Of a stretch of 64,000 nt of DNA, positions 45,281 through 57,085 are shown one piece after another. The stretch's first letter is position 1; each line of letters opens with the position of its first letter. The notes under the pieces were generated by a model. The model was not told the origin of the DNA and did no database searches. It saw only the letters and a program-made list of their open reading frames with translations. This DNA is from Anthoceros angustus. Lineage: Eukaryota > Streptophyta > Anthocerotopsida > Anthocerotales > Anthocerotaceae. Location: assembly GCA_010909165.1 (NCBI GenBank), contig VJWM01000025.1, forward strand, positions 2,356,001-2,420,000, in the 5' to 3' direction. The translations under genes were made by a program, and so were the position numbers.

Positions 45281-48200
45281 TTGTATCGAGCTCAAGGTTG
45301 AAGCATCTTTTAGCTAGGACGCTAGGAGATGGCCGATCCTCAAGAGCCAGCGAGCGGAGAACGGCGAAGAAAGAGAAGGCTCCTATGGTGGAGACCACGG
45401 TGGATGAGCCTCGGATGGAGCCACTAATTCACAGGCGGCAGAGGCGGATACCTGGGCAAGACCGTCACCATGCCGCAAGAGGAGCTTCAAAATCTTTTGA
45501 GGAAGAATGGAAGCTCTAGAGCAACAAGTACAAGGAAAAGAAGCTCGATGAAGTAGAAGGATGATGAGCAGGACGAATTGGAGCTGGCCCGAGAAAGGAG
45601 TAGAGCAAGGAGACCCAAGAAGTTGAGGCTAAGCGTTGCCCCAGATAGGTATAAGGGTGAGCGAGATGTGGAGAAAATCAATTCGTGGTTTTCTCATTGG
45701 AAGGATACTTTCGTCGCAGGATTCCGCAGGAAGAGTATCTAGATCACATCGTTAACTTCTTAGAAGTGCGCTCTTACTTGGTGGAGAACTTATGTTCGAG
45801 TATTGAAAGGTAATAGAGTGGAAACTATTTCCACAGGCGTAATTCAAAGATGCTGCAACTTCAATTCCGACCAACTAATGCATCTATCTTTGGCAAGAAG
45901 GATGCTAGAGAATGTGAAGCACAGAATGTTGCGGCGGTATGTGAGTGAATTTAGCTGTGTGTTACAATGCCACGATATGCGGAGGTGGATAAGCTCCACA
46001 GGTTTTATAGTGGACTCAAAAGGTGGGCTCTGGATAGAATTCGGATGACAAAACCTCAAAACTCTGCGAGAGGCTATTATGGCTGCGGATCGATACGACA
46101 CAAGTCGTGCGAGGAAGCACCGTGTCTTTCGGAGGAAGGTATCCAAGATCTTTTCAAGGAAGATCACGAGGTAGAGGAAGAGCCACCAACACCGGGCATA
46201 TTGGAACAAATGATAATGTTGGCGAGGAGAGGAAGAGGAAGAGGAGCCAATAGAGGTCGTGGCCGTGGAAGCCAAAGGACGACAGGCCCTCAATTTGCGT
46301 GCTTATTGTGGAGAGCAAGGACACTTTGCGAAAGATTGTCCGCATGCGGGAATTCCCAATGAATGTGATAGCCAATCCTCAAGCTCCGGACTTAGGATTC
46401 GGGAGCTTTCTGAGCCCAAATGGCCGGTGGCCACATGTTGTGGTGACAGATGTGGTGAGTCATCTAGTGTCAAGGATGACACTATTTTGAGGGAAGGTGG
46501 AGCCCTTATGTACATATGTGGAAAGATGAATGGCTTAGAAGTAGAGTTATTGTTGGACTCGCCACCCACAATTTTATAACTCGCAAGGCGAAAGAGCTTG
46601 GGCTAGAATGGGCTAGTACTTCGCCATATGGAATCAAGCAAGCTAAAGGAACTCGCTTTTCTTGGGTGAATTGCATGGAGTAAAGGCAAATAGAAGCGTG
46701 GGAAGGATACATGAGTTTCACGGTTGTAGACATGGATGACCATGATGTTATCTTGGGTCTAGAGTGGATGAAATCCAATGAAGTGCGTGTAGATGTGAAG
46801 TCCCGCACCATTGAGATATTGAAGAATGGAAAGCACAAGGTGGTTTGTGCTAATCTTAGTCAAGCTTGAGATGTGCTCGATGCAGTTGATTTCAAAAGAG
46901 AGCTCAAGCAGACATAAGACAGAAGAAGGAGCTTTATCTAGTTATGCTCCGATTAGAGGATGGTCTTGAGGAAGAATCCTCGGAAGAAAGACATCCCAAG
47001 GAATTACAGTCTTGGATGACTTTAAGGATTTGATGCACGATGAATTGCCACCTTTACCGTCTCATAGAGTAGTAGATCATGAGATTGAATTGAGGCCGAC
47101 GCCTCGTCGAGAGCACCATATAGATTGTCGCAGGATGAGCTACAGAACTCAAGCGACAACTATCCAACCGGCAAAGGGATATATCGAGTCTCTAAGTCTC
47201 CTTTTGGTGCGCCGGTATTGTTTACGCAAGAAGAATGGAGGACTAAGGATGTGTTTAGATTACGAGCTCAATCAAATTACGATGAAGAATGCATATCCTT
47301 TGCCAAGAATGGATGATATGTTTGACAGTTGAAGGGTGCCAAGTATTTCACCAAGCTAGATCGATGGCGGGTACTATCGGATCAATCGCAGAGGGACATG
47401 AGTACAAAGCGACATGGGACCGGTATGGGGCTTTTGAATTTGGTCATGCCATTTGGACTTACTAATGCACTGCCACATTTCGACACTTATGAATACTATA
47501 TTCATAGATCCGTGGACAAGTGTGTTGTAATCTATCTGGATGACATTTTGATCTTTAGCCATACCTTGGAGGAACATCTTGAACACTTAAGAGAAGTGTT
47601 ACAAGCTAAGAGAGAATTCTTTGTTCTTGGCAATTAAGAAGTGTGACTTGTCAAGACAGAGGTAGCTTTCTTAGGCTTTATTGTCTCTGTGATGGCATCG
47701 AATGGATCCGATAAGGTGAGGGCCATTCAAGATTGGCAACCTCCTAGGAACATTCATGAGGTTCGCTTTATGGGTTTGGCTTACGTATGCGGAGATTTGT
47801 ACAGATGTTTGCTAAGATAGCAGCCCCATAACGACCTCTTAAAGATGACGAAAGCTTGGAAGTGGGATCTTTGAATGTCAAGCGACATTTTGAATACTTG
47901 AAGATGAAATTGAGTACAACTCGGTTTTAGGAATGTATGATCCCAAGAAGGATGTGGAAGTGTCTGATGCCTCGACGTGGCCATAGGTGGAGTGTTGATG
48001 CAAGACCATAAGCCGATAGCTTTTGAGTCAAGGAAATTGCATCCTTATGAGTTGAAGTATCCCACCTATGAGAAGGAAATGACATCATTCATTGTCTCAA
48101 GGTATGGAGACACTATCTCTTGGCGATCTTTTGTGCTCTATCGATAATATCGACAACATACTTCTCTAACCATTGAAGTTGAATGCAAGACAAGCTAGAT

Positions 48201-49719
48201 GGCAAGATTTCCTAGCTATGTATGATGTGACTCTCAAGTATAAACCGAAAAGAGAATAAGGTTGCGGATGCTTGAGTCGCAAAAGAGTCGAAGTAAAGGC
48301 AATGGCAATCTTGGTTGAACCTATGGACACTCACAACAGATCAAGGAAGCATATCTGCAGGATCCGGATGTTCGGATCGGATTAATGGAATAGAGCGAGA
48401 AAGGAAGCAAGTTCAAATTGAGGGATGGTTTGTTGATATACAAAGCAGAGGAGGATTGTGATCCCAAATTCTTGAGTTGAAGAGCAAATTGCTTCGAATG
48501 TCATGATGTGCCAAGTGCAGTCACCGTGGAATTGACCCCACTTATGAGAAGCTAAGGAAGGCTTTTCTTGGCCGAATGTATCAGATACGATGGATTATGT
48601 CAAGGCATGTGTTGTTTGTCAGCAAGATAAGGTGGAGCAAGCTAAACCAAGAGGTTTGCTACACTACCTATTCCAAGTGGACCTTGGAAGAGTATCTCTA
48701 TGGATTTTATCATGCCTTTGCCACCCGAATGGTTGTACAGCTATCATGATGGTGGATAGATTCACCAAACAAGCACATTTCATCCCTACAAAGCGGTGGC
48801 GACAGGTAGCCACTTGTTTAAGAAGTATATATACAAGTACCATGGCTTACCTATGCAGTTGTGAGTGACAGGATCCAAGGTTCACAGAATTTTGGCGGCA
48901 TTTGATGAAATGCTTGAATGTGGAATTATGTATGAGCACTTTCCATCCGGATCGATGGCTCAACGAGCGAGTCAACCGAATCCAAGAAGAATACTTAAGG
49001 CATTATGTGCATTGATCGGAGGATTGGGTGATCATCTAGACGATGCAATTTTGTTATAACAACACGCACTCTCTTGGATGTAGTCCTTTTGAGATGGGAG
49101 GAAATTCAACGGATGTGGTATCCATGCTAAATGCTGAAGTTTTCGATACTACCACTAGAGATCCACGCCGATTCATTGAGCGGTTGAAGGCTAGGCATGA
49201 GATTGCCAAAGGAATTTTAGCCAAGGCTCAAGCACGTCGGAAGAAATATCTTTGATAGGCACGGAGAAAGCTCTTCAACGTTGGGGATAAAGTATGGGTG
49301 AAATTGAAGCATTTCCCATTACCTCAAGGATTAACTCTTAAGTTAAGGCCAAGATATGGTGGTCCATTTGTAGTCTTGAAGCGCATTGGAGAAGTGGCTT
49401 ACAAGTTACATCTGAATGGATTTTTGCACACAATGTGTTTCATGTATCACTCGAAACCATTTGTGCTGTGCAAAGAGAAAGAAGACATGGACAAGAAGAA
49501 TGCAGTGTTCTCGTGCGGCATAATCAAGGATCGGAAATTGAGGAATTCCTTGCAGAGAGTAGCGTGCCTACAAAGCGTGGAATCGTACCACGATATGGTA
49601 AAGTTGCGTGGGATCTCGGATCCGGTTTGGGTAACGTTAGAGGATATTCGAGAAAGGATCTGGATGATCTCTCGTCGTTGGCTATCACGAGACGGTGATT
49701 CTTTTCGATGGGGAGAAAG

Positions 49720-50299
49720 TGAGCCTTGCATGAGAAGCATGCAACCACGGATCTAGTTAGTAAGTTGTAAGTAGTGGTGGTAAGACTTAGCTTAGGGCTT
49801 AAGGAAGAAAGTCGCTTTTAGCGATTACTTTGGAAATGATGTAAGCCTCCTATATAAGGAGATGAGGCTAGCCCTAGAGATATCTTGTGATCCTAGCATG
49901 GGAGCTACACTCTTGAGGATAGGACTTTGGAGCCTAAAGGCCTTGGGAGCCTAGAGTGTGAGCATGTCTAGAAGGATCCTAGCACTTGGGAGCTACACTC
50001 TTGTGAGGATAGGACTTTGGTGCCTAGAGGCCTTGGGAGCCTAGAGTGTGAGCGTGCTAGAGGAGGCTGTTGAGGAGGAGATCGGGGAGAGGCTAAGCTC
50101 CTAGCTTAGGCAAAGATGGGGAGCTCTCTGATCTCTCATGTATTCTTGTTGACTCTTCTTTGGAATAAATAGCAGCGGATGTCTTGTGAGTCGTCCGTGG
50201 AAGGACGGCGGGCTACTTGGAGGCCTAGTGCTGGTGTCTGGTGATGTTTTTGTCACTAACTGCGTGACTGCCCCACCTCGCTGAAAAGGGGGTGTTACT
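49720..50299 (+). repeat. Right LTR of the gypsy element
   Basis: Begins TGAGCCTTGC right after the polypurine tract and ends near gtgttact. TATA box at 49851-49857. Carries the same internal duplication (49889 and 49975). By eye the two LTRs are roughly 95% alike, mostly differing by indels, which suggests an insertion of moderate age. Confidence 0.92.
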
Positions 50300-50883
50300 T
50301 GTATGGCCAAAGAAAACGGGAGATATTTATGGCTGAAGTGCAATAGATGATTTTGATTGTAGTAAACAAATAACAGGGCCTACACCTAACTCTTAAACTC
50401 ATAGATGATTTTGATTGTACACATGATCATTGAAATCATGGATGCTGCGCATATAATCATTTGAATTATTGTGCATATGCTTGTAAGCTTCATATGCTTA
50501 TAATCGTGAGGACTATTATGTGATTCATAGGTATTGCGGTTATAATCATGAGGACTATTATGTGATTCATAGGTATTGCGGTTATAATCATGAGGACTAT
50601 TATGTGATTCATGGGTATTGCGGATGAATGTAGTCTCTGTTCAATATCCAGGGAATACTTTTCCACTCCCAGGGCAAAATAGTTTCTCCACGAATGAAAC
50701 GATCAACGCCCAGTAAGAAGGTGCAATCAAGAACCAGCCCACGTGAAACAAACAGAATTCCAATGATGTTTCATCGATGCTAATAGCACGCACCTTGTTG
50801 AGAAGTCCCACCCCCAATGTAGGTGGTCTCACATAGCCCTTATGTCGGAGAAGGGATGGATGTCATTTTCCACCTCATTGGTA
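50300..50883. other. Spacer between gypsy element and PPR 2
   Basis: AT-rich on the left with a 42-bp tandem repeat at 50500-50623. The right end must hold the PPR 2 3' UTR on the minus strand. No gene seen. Confidence 0.45.
50500..50623. repeat. 42-bp tandem repeat, three copies
   Basis: Unit ataatcatgaggactattatg continuing with tgattcataggtattgcggtt, at 50500, 50542 and 50584. Copies differ by one base each (cgtg/catg, atagg/atggg). Confidence 0.92.
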
Positions 50884-53800
50884 TCAAGTCTGCAGGTGCA
50901 AACTGCCCTGCATTCTCAGCTTTGCCCTTAGCTCGTTTAACAATTCATACAGTACTGGTTCTTGTTGATGCCTGCTGTCTCGCACAACAAATGTGTGGAC
51001 TTGCTGCTCATGCTCAATCCAGCTATGGCCAGGCATTTTCCAAGCACCCGCAGTCTTTCTTTGTTCCTCTGTTTTCTTTGCACACTTCCACATGCCAGCC
51101 TGAGCATAGATATTTGACATGAGGAGATAAGCTGCAGCTTGCTTTGGCTCTAATTCCACTGCACTGTTAAACGCACGTTTTCCCAGTTCTAGATTACCAT
51201 GTTTCCGACAGGCACCTAGCAAGCACAACCACAGTGGCAGATCAGGCTGTAGAGGCATCTGTGAAAGGAATTCCTCTGCCTTGCTGAAGTGTCCCGCTCG
51301 ACTAACAAGGTCGATCACACAAGCATAATGTTCCAGCTCTGGGGGAATGCCATGATCCCTGTCCATACTCTCAAAGTACTCCAGACCTTCGTCTACCAGG
51401 CCTGCATGGTTGCATGCAGATAGAAGTGTCAAAAATGTGACTCTATTTGGTTTGACACCAGCCGAACACATATCATTGTAGCACTGCATAGTCATCTTCC
51501 CACCCCCTTGCCGGGCATACCCAGCAATTAGTGAAGTCCATGCGACCACATCTGGGGTGGGAAGTAAGTCAAAGACATTCTGAGCTGCCAGCACGTTCCC
51601 GCATTTGCCATAGGCATGAATCAAACTGGTAGCCACTGAACGACTGCGCTCCAATCCTTTTTGAACAATGGCCTCGTGGGCCTGCATGCAAATGTCCAGT
51701 GCCCCAATATTGCTGCAAGCTTCCAGGACAGCAACAAATGTAGCCTCATGGAACTGCACACCTTGGGCTTGCATCTGACCATATAGCTGCACAGCTTTTT
51801 CTCCATGATCCTGAGCATAAGCAGCAATCATAGCTGTCCACGACACTGTGCAGTGCTGGGAAATTTTGTTGAAAACCAGTTCTGCATCTGGGATGCTTCC
51901 ACATTTTGCATATACATGTATCAAACTACTACCAACAAAAACATCCGTTTCCAAACCAATGCTCACTGCATCACCGTGTAAGTGTTGCACTTTCTGAAGT
52001 GATTGAACCTTGACATATTGGCCACTTACGATGGCACTTTTCTCATCTTGTGCAATGATGCTGCATGCTTGAAGGGCGCTGACAAAGGTATAAGCATTTG
52101 GAACAGCCCCTTCGTCTTTCATTTGTTGAAACATTTGCAAGCCCATCTCACCTTGGCCCTGCTCAGCATAAGCAGCAATCAGGGAAGTCCATGACACAGT
52201 ATCATGCTGGCAAAATGTGTTGAACACCGTCTGTGCATCAACGATGCTCCCACACTTTGCGTACATACCTATCAAAGCACTACCAACAAAGATGTCTGAC
52301 TCAAAATGCTTCACAGCGGCAGCGTGTATCTCCTTCCCCATTTGCAGTGACGATATCTTCACATCTTGCCCATTCACGCGAGCACTTTCCTCCTGTTCTG
52401 TGAGTGTAGCACAGGCTTCAATTGTGCTCACAAACGTCCTGGCATCCATGTAGATGCCCTCCTGTTGCATCTGCTGGTACACTTCCAGGGCCTTTCCTCC
52501 TTGACGCTGTTGAACAAATGCTGAAAGCATTGCATTCCACATGATTGCATCACGATGGTGACATTGGAGGAACACCTCTTCAGCATCCTCTATGCTGCCA
52601 CACACTGCATAAGTGCTTACAAGAGTGCTAGCAACAAAAAGATCAGATGCAAAACCCATGCAGGCCGCTTGAGCATGTAGTTCTTTAGATCTTTGCAGTG
52701 AATAAACTTTCAGATTTTGTCCATCCACTAATGCACCTTCCTCCTTCTGTGCAACAATGTAACATGCTTGGAGAGTGTTGACAAATGTCTGTGCATCTGG
52801 CATCACACCTTTGTCTTGCATGTGACAATAGAGCTGTATCCCTACTTCTCCGTGTCCCTGCTGAATATACGCTGCAATCAGGGCTGTCCAAGAAATCACA
52901 TCAGGCTGGGACAGCCTATCGAACACCTGCTGTGCATCCATTACGCTCCCACACTTCGCATACATACTGACTGTACTATTGTTGATGAATTCATCAGCTT
53001 CAAAACCCCTGAGAGTCAGTGCAGCATGGAGTTCTTTTCCCTTGTGAAGGGACTCCATCTTGACATATTGGCCACCCACAAGAGTGCTCTGCCCCATTTC
53101 TGCAGTCATCCCACAAGCTTGGATAGCACTGAGAAAGGTCAGTCCATTTGGTATGACTTCATCTTGCATCACCGAGAATATATGCAACACTTTCTCGCCT
53201 TGGCCCTGCTGGGCATATGCAGACAGCATTGAGTTCCAAGACACTAAATCACGCCGTGGCAATCTGTCAAACATCTCCTCTGCATCATGGATGCTCCCAC
53301 ATTTTGCATACATATTGACCAACGTGTTACCAACAAAAAGATCCAGATCAAGGTCTTCCTTGAGAGCTTCTGCATGTATTTCCTTCCCCTTCCGCAACGA
53401 TTCAACCTTCAGATTTTGCCCATCCACATATGTCGATACCTCCTGTTGTGCAAGGGCGCTACAGGCTTGAAGTGTGCTTACGAAAGTCCAAGCATCTGGT
53501 GGGACACATTCCTCTTGCATCTGACAGAAAATCTGCAAGGCCTTTTCCCCTTGCTCCTGCTGAGCATATGCTGATATTAGGGCAGTCCATGACACCACAT
53601 CACGCTGATGCAGTCTATCAAACACCTGCTGCGCATCAATGATGCTCCCGCATTTTGCATACATACTCACCAGAGCACTGCCAACAAACACGTCCGACTC
53701 AAAACCTTTCCAAGCAGCAATAGCATGTAATTCCTTACCTTTCTGCAGAGATTCAACCTTGACACTCTGGATGTCCTTAAGCGCAATTCCCTCCCTATCT

Positions 53801-55428
53801 GCAAGGGCGCCACATGCCTGGAGAAGTGAGACCAGAGTCCGGGCATCAGGCTCGAGGCCCTGCTCTTGCATTTGCTGATATATCTGCAACGCCTGTTCGC
53901 AATGATCTTGCTGAGCATATGCTGCAAGCATCACATTCCACGACACTGTATTACGCTGGGACAATCTATTAAACACGAATTCTGCATCCATAATGCTCCC
54001 ACATTTTGCATACATGCCAATCAAAGAGTTGTTGACAAACACGTTGGATGCAGATTTAGTAGCTCCTGCGTGTATCTCCTTCCCCAACCGCAGGGTCTCC
54101 ACCTTAAGTTTCAGACCATCCACCAACCAACATTCCTCTCCTTCAGCAAGCATGCCACACGCTTGGACAGCACTGACAAAGGTTCGAGCATCTGGTTCAA
54201 CCGTGTTTCCAGACATTTGCCGAAACACGTGCAAGGCCCTTCCTCCTTGCTCCTGTTTAGTGTAAGCTGCAAGCATTGCATTCCACGATGCCACATCAGG
54301 CTGGGGCAAGCTATCAAACACCCTCTGTGCATCTACCATGCTTCCACACTTGGCATACATACTGACTAACGTATTGCCAACAAAGAGATTTGACTCGAAC
54401 CCCCTCTGCACAGCTTCAGCATGTATAGCCTTTCCCCTTTGCAGTGACTGAACCTTGACATTCTGTCCATCAACAAAAGCAATGGCCTCCAGTTCTGCAA
54501 TGCTCCCACATGCTTGTAGCACGCTCACGAAGCTTCTGGCATCTGGCTCGACGCCCTCCTCCTGCATCTGTAGGTAAAGCTCCAAAGCCTTTCCTCCTAG
54601 ATTCTGCTGCGCATATGCTGCAAGCATAGCATTCCACACAACATGATCCCGCTTCGGCAACCCATCAAATACCTGTAGCGCATACATGATGCTTCCAAAC
54701 TTTGCGTACATGCTAACAAGCATGCTCCCGACAAAGGCGTCCGAGTGGAACCCATGTCTCCAAACCTCTTTCTGTACCCACTTGAGGTCATCCATGGTTT
54801 TGCATGCCTTGAGCAAGCAGAGGAAAGTATACCCATTCGGCTGGACATCTTCATCCCGCATTCGCTCATAGCATGCCAGAGCTTCCTTACATTGTCCAAA
54901 TCTGCAATAGCCTGAAATAATGGCTGACCAGGAGACAACAGTTCGGTGAGACAACCTTCCAAACAGGTGGAGCCCATCTGCAAGACCCCCGCACTTCACC
55001 AGAGCGCTCACCAGAGTCTCTCCCAGAATTCCGTCTGACTCCAACCCATGATGTACAAGCTGAGCATGCAGCCACTTGGCCTCAGCAAGGGCCTTATGTT
55101 TGATGCAAACTTGCAATATCTGCTGATACAGGTGCACGGAAGGCAGAATGCCCTGCTTGTTTAAGCGGCGGAGCGCAAGAAGCGCCTTGTCCAGCCGTCC
55201 CTGCTTGCATAGTCTCTCTATTCCTCCTGCTTCCCGGGACGAAATTGAAGGCCTGCCAATACATTCCAATTCCGCATTCTCGCTGCCTGCATCTTCCTGG
55301 GGCCCAATGGCCACAGCCCCCAGCTCAGAAGCGTAAGAAGCTGGAGCGTGAAACCCAGTGACTCGTAGCAGTCTTGTCTGCAGCAGCCATGACTCCTCAA
55401 CCGCGCACCGACTTGCAAGGACTTTCAT
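50884..55428 (-). CDS. Very large PLS-class PPR protein with E domain (PPR 2)
   Basis: A single 1,514-codon frame. The first ~60 residues are Arg/Ser-containing and could be an organellar targeting peptide. Eleven repeats of the YAKCGS(x)DAxxVF type mark roughly a dozen PLS triplets from residue ~85 to ~1420. The end is E1/E2 (PGHSWIEHEQQVHTFVVRD) with no E+ or DYW. In eight successive units a ~16-residue stretch containing a VxGQxVKVxSLxKGKEIHA pattern is present, where ordinary PLS proteins go directly from the CG-x-LA segment to LxxGKxIHA; PPR 1 has two such units. Over 1,500 aa is long for this class. Presumed role is organellar RNA processing or editing with a partner deaminase. It starts only 58 bases from a divergent PPR-DYW pseudogene, and a piece was copied to 38310-38860. 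Confidence 0.92.
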   Translation of the reverse strand: MKVLASRCAVEESWLLQTRLLRVTGFHAPASYASELGAVAIGPQEDAGSENAELECIGRPSISSREAGGIERLCKQGRLDKALLALRRLNKQGILPSVHLYQQILQVCIKHKALAEAKWLHAQLVHHGLESDGILGETLVSALVKCGGLADGLHLFGRLSHRTVVSWSAIISGYCRFGQCKEALACYERMRDEDVQPNGYTFLCLLKACKTMDDLKWVQKEVWRHGFHSDAFVGSMLVSMYAKFGSIMYALQVFDGLPKRDHVVWNAMLAAYAQQNLGGKALELYLQMQEEGVEPDARSFVSVLQACGSIAELEAIAFVDGQNVKVQSLQRGKAIHAEAVQRGFESNLFVGNTLVSMYAKCGSMVDAQRVFDSLPQPDVASWNAMLAAYTKQEQGGRALHVFRQMSGNTVEPDARTFVSAVQACGMLAEGEECWLVDGLKLKVETLRLGKEIHAGATKSASNVFVNNSLIGMYAKCGSIMDAEFVFNRLSQRNTVSWNVMLAAYAQQDHCEQALQIYQQMQEQGLEPDARTLVSLLQACGALADREGIALKDIQSVKVESLQKGKELHAIAAWKGFESDVFVGSALVSMYAKCGSIIDAQQVFDRLHQRDVVSWTALISAYAQQEQGEKALQIFCQMQEECVPPDAWTFVSTLQACSALAQQEVSTYVDGQNLKVESLRKGKEIHAEALKEDLDLDLFVGNTLVNMYAKCGSIHDAEEMFDRLPRRDLVSWNSMLSAYAQQGQGEKVLHIFSVMQDEVIPNGLTFLSAIQACGMTAEMGQSTLVGGQYVKMESLHKGKELHAALTLRGFEADEFINNSTVSMYAKCGSVMDAQQVFDRLSQPDVISWTALIAAYIQQGHGEVGIQLYCHMQDKGVMPDAQTFVNTLQACYIVAQKEEGALVDGQNLKVYSLQRSKELHAQAACMGFASDLFVASTLVSTYAVCGSIEDAEEVFLQCHHRDAIMWNAMLSAFVQQRQGGKALEVYQQMQQEGIYMDARTFVSTIEACATLTEQEESARVNGQDVKISSLQMGKEIHAAAVKHFESDIFVGSALIGMYAKCGSIVDAQTVFNTFCQHDTVSWTSLIAAYAEQGQGEMGLQMFQQMKDEGAVPNAYTFVSALQACSIIAQDEKSAIVSGQYVKVQSLQKVQHLHGDAVSIGLETDVFVGSSLIHVYAKCGSIPDAELVFNKISQHCTVSWTAMIAAYAQDHGEKAVQLYGQMQAQGVQFHEATFVAVLEACSNIGALDICMQAHEAIVQKGLERSRSVATSLIHAYGKCGNVLAAQNVFDLLPTPDVVAWTSLIAGYARQGGGKMTMQCYNDMCSAGVKPNRVTFLTLLSACNHAGLVDEGLEYFESMDRDHGIPPELEHYACVIDLVSRAGHFSKAEEFLSQMPLQPDLPLWLCLLGACRKHGNLELGKRAFNSAVELEPKQAAAYLLMSNIYAQAGMWKCAKKTEEQRKTAGAWKMPGHSWIEHEQQVHTFVVRDSRHQQEPVLYELLNELRAKLRMQGSLHLQT

Positions 55429-55486
55429 TCCTCCCTTGCATCGCCTCTAAGGCCCTGCCGACCCGCTTCCAAACACGAGAGCTTAC

Positions 55487-57085
55487 ATGGCAGACAAATT
55501 TTCTGCTAACGTTTCTGAAATAGAGATGTCACCGCCGGTGGAGCTGCCACTGCTGCTGTTGCTGCCAAATTTAGTTGCTCCGGATTCTGGCATTGTGGTG
55601 ATTGAGGAGCAGTGGCTAGGGATCTCGTCAATCTGTGCGCAGCCCGGGGTGGGGAACAGGGTGTCGATGAAGCAAGCCCCTCGGAAGAATGGCGACGATC
55701 CTGTATTCCGACAGACCGGTGCCATCCAGCTTCTCCTACAGAAGGAAGTGTTCCGAAGAATCGGCAGGAGCTCTCGTGGCAGCAGTTCTTCTTGGATCCT
55801 ACAGAATCGTTGGACAGCAGGCAGAATACGAGGAGCATCGGGCATCCCTATTTCAGGTACAAGACGCCGAAGGAGTCCCTGTTGCTGACTAGGAGGGCTG
55901 CTGGACAGAGAGTACGTTCTGGATCTGCAGCGGCAATGGGTGCTAGAAATGATGCTAGGTCTGCAAACTGTGAGTTGGAAAACGACGTTGAGTCCATGTG
56001 CAAACTTTTTGAGGAGGGAAGTCTCTAGGGGGCTGTGGAAGTCTGGACCTCCTAGTGCAGCGACCATGTCATGTGAGGGAATCTGTCTTCTATCTTGTCC
56101 TGCAGAGGTGCATGGTGGATGTGAATGGCCGAGATCATTCTCTTGCTGTCACACGTGTGTACGAGTTAAACGCATTCCTGGCCAAATCACGTCATTGGCA
56201 TGTATGCCTCTCACAGGAGGCTGGAGGAAGCCATGGAGGTGTTCACCAAGGTGGCTTTGTCAAATGATTACACTTGCAACTTCATCTTAGACCATATTGG
56301 GCATGGAGAGCCCGAGAAAGCCATAGACCTGTATCGATAGATGCGAGATCCGGCTGTGAAGCCGACGAACCAAAGTTTGCAGCAGTGCTTAATACTTGTG
56401 CCACTGCTGATAATCTGCCTGCAGGAAGGAGGAGGTTCTTGCTGATATTCCGGCAAGTGATGTCCAGCCTGATTTGTTTCTCGGCAACAGCTTGGTGAAA
56501 ATGTATCCAAAATGGGGGAGCTGAAGGAGATGCTCGAAGCGTGTTTGATGCATTGCCCATAAGAGATGCGGTGACCTGGAAACTCCTGACTGTAGGATAT
56601 GCATAGATGCACAGCAGGGGCTGGGTCAGGAAGCTCTTGATCCTTATGCAAGCATGCAATTGGATGCAGACCGTCGTCTTGCAGACCGTGCACGTCCTTG
56701 CTGAGTGCGTGCAAAGTCCACCCTAAACCCTAAACCACACAGCGAGGGAGGCAATGCTCTGAGCACTGGTGGAACTACTACCTGAATGCACAACTGCACA
56801 TGTTCTCTTGGGTAGCATCTATGCAAACTAATGCGGGCAGATGGAAGGATGTAGATGACGTAGAAAGCTAAGAAGTCTACAGGTGTTCAGAAGCGCACAA
56901 GGTTGAGAGAGGAAGGAGGCCGAGTGCCTCAACAGAGCTGGTGCCCGAGCAGGAGAAGGAAGAAGCTTTATGCGGCCATGATGCCTTGGCGTATGACCAT
57001 CTCAATACCCCCGAGGTGCTCGATCTCCGCATGTGCAACGACTGCTACAGGAGCACGGTGATTCTGTCACGATCTGAATAGATCG
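55487..57085 (+). pseudogene. Decayed short PPR-DYW gene
   Basis: Fragments in all three plus frames give one consistent protein. First comes a motif like the PDF motif of plant organellar DNA-binding OSB proteins (SWQQFFLDPTESLDSRQ, then HPYFRYKTPKESLLL). Then PPR-type segments: NDVESMCKLFEEGSL, ESVFYLVLQRCMVDVN, AMEVFTKVALSNDYTCNF, GHGEPEKAIDLY, CEADEPKFAAVLNTCATADN and LFLGNSLVKMYP. Last comes a DYW deaminase remnant: KEEALCGHDALAYDHLNTPE then LRMCNDCYRSTVILS. The zinc-binding HxE is degraded to HDA while CxxC (CNDC) survives; the DYW end is missing. Several stops and at least four frame changes make it a pseudogene. The layout (N-terminal extension, few PPRs, DYW) recalls the MEF8/DYW2 group. 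Confidence 0.8.

Larger units (their letters stand above)
44715..50299 (+). mobile_element. Ty3/gypsy LTR retrotransposon, near full length, inactive
   Basis: Two LTRs flank 4.4 kb of broken coding DNA. A primer-binding site like that for initiator tRNA-Met (ttgtatcgagctcaaggtt) follows the left LTR at about 45281, and a polypurine tract (tggggagaaag) precedes the right LTR at 49709-49719. In order there are Gag (start near 45329), a zinc knuckle (YCGEQGHFAKDC), protease remains near 46.5 kb, reverse transcriptase ([20 protein letters not shown] and YLDDILIFSHTLEEH, 47.2-47.6 kb), RNase H remains, and integrase (CVVCQQDK, DRFTKQAHFIP, CYNNTHSLGCSPFEMGG, 48.6-49.2 kb), with a GPFVVLKRIGEVAYKL tail. 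Many stops and frameshifts make it non-autonomous. Order PR-RT-INT places it in Ty3/gypsy. A target-site duplication could not be fixed; tgtat occurs near both ends but not flush on the left. Confidence 0.92.

Noticed and set aside
50884-55428. PPR 2 as a fusion of several genes or a misassembled tandem array
   Set aside because: Repeat units differ substantially from each other, the frame is unbroken, and there is a single N-terminus and a single E domain at the end.
56721-56736. Telomere-like ccctaaaccctaaacc
   Set aside because: Only about two units, inside a PPR-DYW pseudogene and flanked by genes; not a telomere. A telo-box is possible but there is no intact gene for it to serve.
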